Assembly: GCA_964547135.1 (NCBI GenBank) | Contig: CAZJMK010000002.1 | Location: forward strand, 65,716 to 129,715 | Direction of reading: 5' to 3' | DNA from: JAJXSS01 sp964547135 | GTDB taxonomy: Bacteria > Planctomycetota > Phycisphaerae > Phycisphaerales > Phycisphaeraceae | Length of the DNA stretch: 64,000 nt | Part shown: in pieces, positions 60,046 through 64,000 of the stretch | Numbering within the stretch: the first letter of the stretch is position 1 | How the letters are laid out: each line of letters opens with the position of its first letter | The notes under the pieces: model-generated | The model's input: the letters and a program-made list of their open reading frames with translations, nothing else | Told to the model about the DNA's origin: nothing | The model's database searches: none | Position numbers and translations under genes: made by a program

Positions 60046-61845
60046 TCACCGCGTCACCTTCACCCACTCCTGCCGACGATTGCCCCAGGCGTTGGGCAAC
60101 AACCCCTGCACTTTTTCGGCATCATGCACCGACAACATTGTGTAATGGTAAATCGGGGCGATCGGCTGCTCGGTCAGCATCAATCGTTCCGCTGTTTCCA
60201 AAATGCGCATCCGTGCCTGCGGGTCCAACTCACGAGCCGCCTGGCGCATCAAGTCATCAAATTGCGGGTTGTGGTACTGGGCGTCGTTGTTGCCGTTGTC
60301 GGAAATGAACTTGTCCAGAAACGTCGTCGGGTCACGATAATCCCCGAACCAACCCGCCCGGCTGATGGCAAAGTCATGTGAGCGTAACCGCTGTCCGAAT
60401 TGGGTTTTTTCCACGCCCGTCAAATTCACTGACACGCCCAGGGTCTGTTCCCAGTGATTTTTAATCTGCTGGGCGATCTGACCATGGGCGCCCTCCGTGT
60501 TGTACAAAATGGACAGCCCGGTCAAACCCCGCCCGCCCGGGTAACCCGCTTCCTCCAGTAACTTGCGCGCCCGCGCAAGGTTCACTTGCAAATCATCACC
60601 GGCTATCAGCGCATCCACCGGCGGCTCATACCCCGCCAGCGCCCCCGGCGGAACGAACGTTGTTGCCATCGGCTGAAACCCGCGCGTCACCCGCTCCACA
60701 ATCGTCCTGCGATCCAGCGCCAATGAAAGTGCCTGGCGCACCCGCACATCATGCAACGGGTTTTTGCTGCCATCCAAAAACGTCGGGGCACAATTGAAGT
60801 TGTAAAAATAAGTGCCTGCTCCCTGCACCACATGCACATCGTTGCGCAAGCCTTCACGAGCCTGCCGCATGAGGTCTGCCGCCAGGGGCGAGGCGGTGGG
60901 TATATCCGGCAGCCAATCGACATCACCGCGCTGATACGCCAGCATGGCCGCCCCGTGATCGCCGACGATCTGCATCAAAATGCTCTGGTTGCCCATGGCG
61001 GCGCGATTCCAGTAATGCGGGTTGGCAATCAATCGAATGTCACGCTTGAATCGCCTGCGTTCCAGAACATAAGGCCCGTTGCCGATCACTCTGCCAGCCC
61101 GCGTCCACATCGGGTCCAACGACCAAAGCCCGGTGCCTGCATCGAGGGTCATCTGTGTCTGCACGCTTTCACGATGCACGGGCACAAAGGTGATGAACCC
61201 CAGCAATTCCAAAAAATAGGAACAGGGGTTTTCGAGCGTCACCACCAAGGTTTGCGTGTCGGGGGCCTTGATGCCGACGTGCTGATCAAAGTAAGTCAGT
61301 GCCTCGTCCAACAGTTTTTGCGCATTGCGTGCGTTCGGGGAACCGGGGATTCCGGGGGAACCGGGGGAACCGGGGGTGTTGGTTGATTTTGCGAACGTGG
61401 CCAGTTGTTGGGAACGGAAGGCGAAAAACTCACGGGCGCCCTTGATGACGAAAAACAGTTGGGCGTAGTCAGCTGCGGAATCGGGCATCATCGCCCGTCG
61501 CCAGGCAAAGCGAAAATCTTCCGATGTCACCGGGTCACCATTGGTAAAGCGGGCATCGGGGCGAAGGTGAAAGGTGTAGGTGAGTCCGTCGGGGGACATG
61601 GACCAGTGACTGGCTGTGGCCGGACCGATTTGCAGACTGGGCACCTCGACGCGCACCAGGCCTTCGAACATGCACTCAGCCACGCGAATGTCTTCCAGCC
61701 AGGTCATCCGCTGCGGATCGAGCGTGCGCAACTCCACCGCACTGATGTAACGCAAATCAGCATCGCCGCGACCAGCCCCACTGACCCACAGCCAGATCGA
61801 CAGCCCGACGAGTAACAGCAGAAGGATGAAAAGGTTGCGCAGCAT
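60046..61845 (-). CDS. Oligopeptide ABC transporter substrate-binding protein (OppA/DppA family)
   Basis: A 599-residue SBP_bac_5 family protein. ATG 61845 gives an N-terminal hydrophobic anchor (LFILLLLLVGLSIWLWV) without a lipobox, so it is probably tethered by a signal anchor. EPQRM-type TLDPQRMTWLEDIRVAECMF opens the binding fold; PDGLTYTFHLRPDARFTNGD and PLHDVRVRQALSLALDRRTI are standard family motifs. A GSPGSPGIPGSP low-complexity insert lies near residue 170. No permease or ATPase genes adjoin. An in-frame ATG at 61890 would start inside a MITE-like element (MGRGIYLSP) and is not preferred. Confidence 0.9.
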   Translation of the reverse strand: MLRNLFILLLLLVGLSIWLWVSGAGRGDADLRYISAVELRTLDPQRMTWLEDIRVAECMFEGLVRVEVPSLQIGPATASHWSMSPDGLTYTFHLRPDARFTNGDPVTSEDFRFAWRRAMMPDSAADYAQLFFVIKGAREFFAFRSQQLATFAKSTNTPGSPGSPGIPGSPNARNAQKLLDEALTYFDQHVGIKAPDTQTLVVTLENPCSYFLELLGFITFVPVHRESVQTQMTLDAGTGLWSLDPMWTRAGRVIGNGPYVLERRRFKRDIRLIANPHYWNRAAMGNQSILMQIVGDHGAAMLAYQRGDVDWLPDIPTASPLAADLMRQAREGLRNDVHVVQGAGTYFYNFNCAPTFLDGSKNPLHDVRVRQALSLALDRRTIVERVTRGFQPMATTFVPPGALAGYEPPVDALIAGDDLQVNLARARKLLEEAGYPGGRGLTGLSILYNTEGAHGQIAQQIKNHWEQTLGVSVNLTGVEKTQFGQRLRSHDFAISRAGWFGDYRDPTTFLDKFISDNGNNDAQYHNPQFDDLMRQAARELDPQARMRILETAERLMLTEQPIAPIYHYTMLSVHDAEKVQGLLPNAWGNRRQEWVKVTR

Positions 61846-61862
61846 AAGGTAGATGGATAATG

Positions 61863-62020
61863 GAGGGCTCAGATAAATCCCTCTCCCCATGGGAGAGGGT
61901 TAGGGTGAGGGCGGAAGCGTTATTGGAAGTAGCATATTTCAATGCCTTTTCTTCATCGGCCCCAGCCACGGCGAGGTTTTCAACTCTCCCGGGGGAGAGG
62001 GGATTGTTCAGAAGGCTCTA
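61863..62020. mobile_element. MITE-like element, third copy
   Basis: Ends GAGGGCTCAGATAAATCCCT and (complement) AGAGCCTTCTGAACAATCC match the terminal repeats of 37037-37243 with several changes. The centre has two CCCTCTCCC/GGGAGAGGG palindromes and a spacer resembling 32229-32290 (CATATTTCAATGCC/CTTCATCGGCCC). It begins 17 bp upstream of the oppA-like start codon. Confidence 0.7.
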
Positions 62021-62061
62021 TACTGTACCCATCATCCGTCCGATCAAATGCGAGGCCTGTT

Positions 62062-62472
62062 TCAGTGCAGCCGATTCAAAAACGATGTCAGTAATTCCGC
62101 CGCTGCCAGAGCGTCACGACGTTCTTTTTTCTGACCGCGTGACAGTTCACGCTGCTGCAATTTTTCCTCGGCTGCGTGACTGGTCAATCGTTCATCATGC
62201 AAATGCACGGGCAAGCCAAATCGCTCTTGTAATTGTTTGGCGAACATGCGGGTGAGTTTGCTGCGCGGGCCTTCGCTGCCATCCATATTCAACGGCAGCC
62301 CCACCACCAATTCCCCCGGCCCATGCTCCTCTATCACCTCCGCCAATCGATCCAGCAACACTTGCCGCTCACGGGTTTGGATCACCACCACCGGCGTGGC
62401 CAAGCGCAGTCGATCATCCCCCACCGCCAACCCGGTGCGCTTGTCGCCCAGATCAATCGCCAGATAACGCAT
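62062..62472 (-). CDS. ruvX: Putative pre-16S rRNA nuclease/Holliday junction resolvase-like RuvX (YqgF)
   Basis: A 136-residue YqgF/RuvX protein, an RNase H-fold nuclease implicated in 16S rRNA 5' maturation. ATG 62472 starts MRYLAIDLGDKRTGLAVGDD, which carries the first catalytic Asp. LVVGLPLNMDGSEGPRS, LPVHLHDERLTSHAAEEKL and KKERRDALAAAELL supply the remaining acidic residues and typical motifs. Length is normal (about 135-155). Upstream in-frame sequence to 62511 is not family-like. Confidence 0.93.
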   Translation of the reverse strand: MRYLAIDLGDKRTGLAVGDDRLRLATPVVVIQTRERQVLLDRLAEVIEEHGPGELVVGLPLNMDGSEGPRSKLTRMFAKQLQERFGLPVHLHDERLTSHAAEEKLQQRELSRGQKKERRDALAAAELLTSFLNRLH

Positions 62473-62571
62473 GATCGGTGCAAATCCCTGCCACGGACTA
62501 CAAACCGGCATCGTACCACAGCCTGCAGGGTGGTTTGAAAATTACAACCTTACCCAGTCGAGTGCCTGTGG

Positions 62572-62633
62572 GCAGGCGTCTTCGACTGCCCACAGCAGTG
62601 ATTCACTGTGGCACGCGACCGTGCCACAGGCAC
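62572..62633. repeat. Cruciform repeat family 2, second copy
   Basis: GTGCCTGTGGGCAG...CTGCCCACAG followed by GTGGCAC...GTGCCACAGGCAC. Outer arms pair and each inner half is its own hairpin, the same plan as family 1. First copy at 59778-59854. Confidence 0.8.
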
Positions 62634-62726
62634 CCATAAACTCATCGACCACTCGACCATTTGCACGTCCAGCTTGATAGTTTGGTATTTGTACGGTATG
62701 ATTGCCCAAACAATCGGAGGTGGGTG

Positions 62727-63107
62727 ATGCGTATTCCTGTTGGGCCGATGATGTATGAATTGGCGATCACGCGCGATCTGATTCCGGTTGGCGAGGGTTT
62801 GGCGGAGGGGCTTTGCGATCGTTTGCATCATCGCATCCTCATCAGCATGGTTCCGCCCCCGGCCCGGCGACTGGCGACCTTCTGGCATGAACTGGCACAC
62901 GCCTGGCGCGAGTTGGACGTGCATCAGGCTGACGAACTCGATGATGAATCGATGGCCAATCTGGTCGGGTTGGCGATGAGCCGAATGGACGCTGCGACGT
63001 TGGGTCGCATTCATGTGCTTTTGACCACCGGCATCGAAGCCGACGATGTCATGCTCATTCGCGGGGTTTCCCAGCCGATCCCCGTGCTCCGCCTGGCGTC
63101 TTGCTGA
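62727..63107 (+). CDS. Small ImmA/IrrE-like zinc peptidase-like protein
   Basis: A 126-residue protein. ATG 62727 has GGAGG 7-8 nt upstream. RRLATFWHELAHAWRELDVH contains H-E-L-A-H, the zincin HExxH motif in the context seen in ImmA/IrrE domains, which cleave repressors in mobile elements or stress regulons. DELDDESMANLVGLAMSR follows and may give the third ligand. Shorter than most ImmA proteins, with no fused HTH. Its 3' end overlaps the convergent gene 63055-63495 by 53 bp. Confidence 0.65.
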   Translation: MRIPVGPMMYELAITRDLIPVGEGLAEGLCDRLHHRILISMVPPPARRLATFWHELAHAWRELDVHQADELDDESMANLVGLAMSRMDAATLGRIHVLLTTGIEADDVMLIRGVSQPIPVLRLASC

Positions 63108-63495
63108 CATGCGTCGGCGGCACCATCTTCGCCGCCAACCGGGGCAGCTTTTTTTCCGGCAGGTCGGCACTTTTTATCGCTGCCTTGGTCATCCCGCCGG
63201 TCGTCCCATCCTTGCTCGCCTGATCTTTTTTCGCCTCGTCGTCTGGTTTTTCTTCCCCAGCGATTTTGCTCAAAATCGCCCGTGCCAGATCGGGAATGAA
63301 CTCCTTGGGCACCGATGACAAAATAATCCCCTGTACCGCTTTGTCCTGACCAGCCACCCATTTGACGATGCGTTCCAACACGATGCGTTGGGGCAGCGAA
63401 GTCCACTGGGCCATCGCTTCCAACGCGGCTTTGGCGTCCGGGGTGACTTCGACAGTTTGCCTGGGTTTGTTTTCCACCCGGACGATCATGCTCAT
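63055..63495 (-). CDS. Hypothetical protein with RHH-like N-terminus
   Basis: A 146-residue basic protein. The first 50 residues (MSMIVRVENKPRQTVEVTPD, AKAALEAMAQWTSLPQRIVL, ERIVKW) look like a ribbon-helix-helix-type or short HTH DNA-binding segment. The middle is helical (PDLARAILSKIAGEE) and the tail is Lys/Pro-rich and probably disordered. It may be a small regulator, perhaps a partner of the HExxH protein it converges with, but no family was recognised. Confidence 0.6.
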   Translation of the reverse strand: MSMIVRVENKPRQTVEVTPDAKAALEAMAQWTSLPQRIVLERIVKWVAGQDKAVQGIILSSVPKEFIPDLARAILSKIAGEEKPDDEAKKDQASKDGTTGGMTKAAIKSADLPEKKLPRLAAKMVPPTHVSKTPGGARGSAGKPRE

Positions 63496-63551
63496 TTATG
63501 CTTTTTCTTCAAGTCTCATCCAGCTAATAACTTGCATACATTTTTATTTTA

Positions 63552-63580
63552 TTGACACATTTTTTTGTGTTGTAAATCTA
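63552..63580 (+). promoter_or_regulatory. Sigma-70-type promoter of ncRNA candidate
   Basis: TTGACA (63552-63557, perfect -35) is followed after 15-17 bp by an AT-rich -10 region (TGTAAATCTA). It also lies divergently upstream of the gene at 63055-63495. No coding frame of quality starts downstream, which points to a non-coding transcript. Confidence 0.55.
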
Positions 63581-63589
63581 AATCATCCG

Positions 63590-63804
63590 ATTAGGATAAA
63601 TACCGAAGGTGCAAGAGCGGGAAGTGGTTGGCCAAACCGTGTGGCCGGGGGGTTCACACCAGTTGGCAACCTCAACCATTCCCGCCGTGGGTATCGATCA
63701 GCCCTCCGGGTCGGGCGCAGGCTCAACACCGCGATGACCGCAGCTTGAGCCCAAGAAGCCGGGGCGGGTTGGGTTATGTTTCCCGCCCGCTCTGGTTTTT
63801 TCTT
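63590..63804 (+). ncRNA. Candidate structured non-coding RNA with promoter and terminator
   Basis: About 210 nt. A 13-bp stem pairs GCGGGAAGTGGTTG (63617-63630) with CAACCATTCCCGC (63673-63685), one bulge; inside it GCCAA/TTGGC and GTGTG/CACAC nest. A second hairpin pairs GGCTCAA (63720-63726) with TTGAGCC (63745-63751). A terminator follows: GGGCGGG (63762-63768) with CCCGCCC (63782-63788), then TTTTTTCTTT to 63804. A TTGACA promoter lies 30-40 bp upstream. No known family (SRP, 6S, RNase P, tmRNA, cobalamin and other riboswitches) fits by eye. Confidence 0.6.
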
Positions 63805-63824
63805 TACAGCAAAGAAAAATACGC

Positions 63825-63952
63825 ACCACAGAGGCACAGAGGCACAGAGGAGCTGGGAGCTGGGAGCTGGGAGCTGGGAGCTGGGAGCTGGGAGCTGGGA
63901 GCTGGGAAAATTATATATACCAATACAATCTGCCTAGCACCTAGCACCTAGT
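63825..63952. repeat. Tandem 7- and 8-mer arrays
   Basis: AGGCACAG octamers (63825-63850) run into about eight copies of AGCTGGG heptamers (63850-63907), then CACCTAG heptamers (63938-63952). The rest of the window end shows no gene. Confidence 0.85.
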
Positions 63953-64000
63953 GTTTCATTGCATCTCGATTGATGGATATAGTTTTTTGAGCTTGACCCG

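Noticed and set aside
63590..63804. 6S RNA, SRP RNA, RNase P or tmRNA
   Set aside because: The hallmark sequences (SRP GGAAGG loop region, RNase P core, tmRNA tag and tRNA-like end) are absent, and size fits only loosely.
63850..63907. AGCTGGG array as a possible CRISPR
   Set aside because: The units are contiguous 7-mers without spacers, and there are no cas genes in the window.

Overview
The window looks like a chromosome segment of a planctomycete, most likely of the class Phycisphaerae. The clues are an LEPR-XLL-type N-terminus on a large SdrD-repeat surface protein (50754-56162), two PEP-CTERM proteins, a C-x2-CG-x-DL...CPECG zinc-ribbon membrane protein (47921-49300), a pseudopilin with a C-terminal DG motif, several sulfatases, and a PqqD-M50-HlyD/GAF-HlyD/SecA-like gene set. 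No phage, insertion-sequence transposase, rRNA, tRNA or CRISPR array was recognised.

Layout. 1-9155: a tight plus-strand polysaccharide/uronate catabolism operon (mannonate dehydratase-like, sulfatase, glycoside hydrolase, enolase-superfamily dehydratase, GH28-like, sulfatase, GH10), with overlapping stops and starts. 9400-13616: minus-strand housekeeping genes (O-acetylhomoserine sulfhydrylase, 2Fe-2S ferredoxin, LeuD, EAL/HDOD protein). 14277-21739: an export-like cassette of HlyD adaptor, GAF-HlyD fusion, PqqD/M50 protease/HlyD fusion and a short SecA paralogue. It is followed by a toxin-antitoxin-SecB-chaperone module (21837-23115). 23523-31064: PEP-CTERM protein, broken DoxX gene, lipoprotein, B12-binding radical SAM protein and MutL. 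31242-38480: a decayed carbohydrate locus (truncated lyase-like gene, 5'-truncated beta-helix protein, SDR, interrupted pyruvyl transferase, pseudopilin split by a MITE, LacI regulator). 38559-47272: siroheme decarboxylase-like protein, second SDR, dCTP deaminase, MazEF-like pair, a small gene between perfect 54-bp direct repeats, and B12-dependent ribonucleotide reductase. 47273-56162: structured-RNA candidates, zinc-ribbon protein, sigma-54-preceded PEP-CTERM gene and the large surface protein. 56394-63495: a three-gene TIGR04255-type operon, LeuC-like protein, oligopeptide-binding protein, RuvX, ImmA-like protein and a small unknown. 63496-64000: a promoter, a structured RNA with terminator, and tandem repeats.

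Intergenic DNA is unusually rich in repeats: cruciform-type palindromes, CCCTCTCCC/GGGAGAGGG palindromes, MITE-like elements with about 41-bp terminal inverted repeats, and 7-8-nt-period tandem arrays often paired with an inverted partner. Several lie inside or abut genes: one is translated in frame in the radical SAM protein, one apparently in LeuC, and one splits a pseudopilin signal peptide.

The strongest candidates for new biology are the HlyD/GAF-HlyD/PqqD-M50-HlyD/SecA cassette next to the SecB-chaperone toxin-antitoxin system, the protein-coding repeat insertions, and a promoter-structure-terminator ncRNA candidate at about 63590-63804. All functional calls come from reading motifs; no database search was possible.
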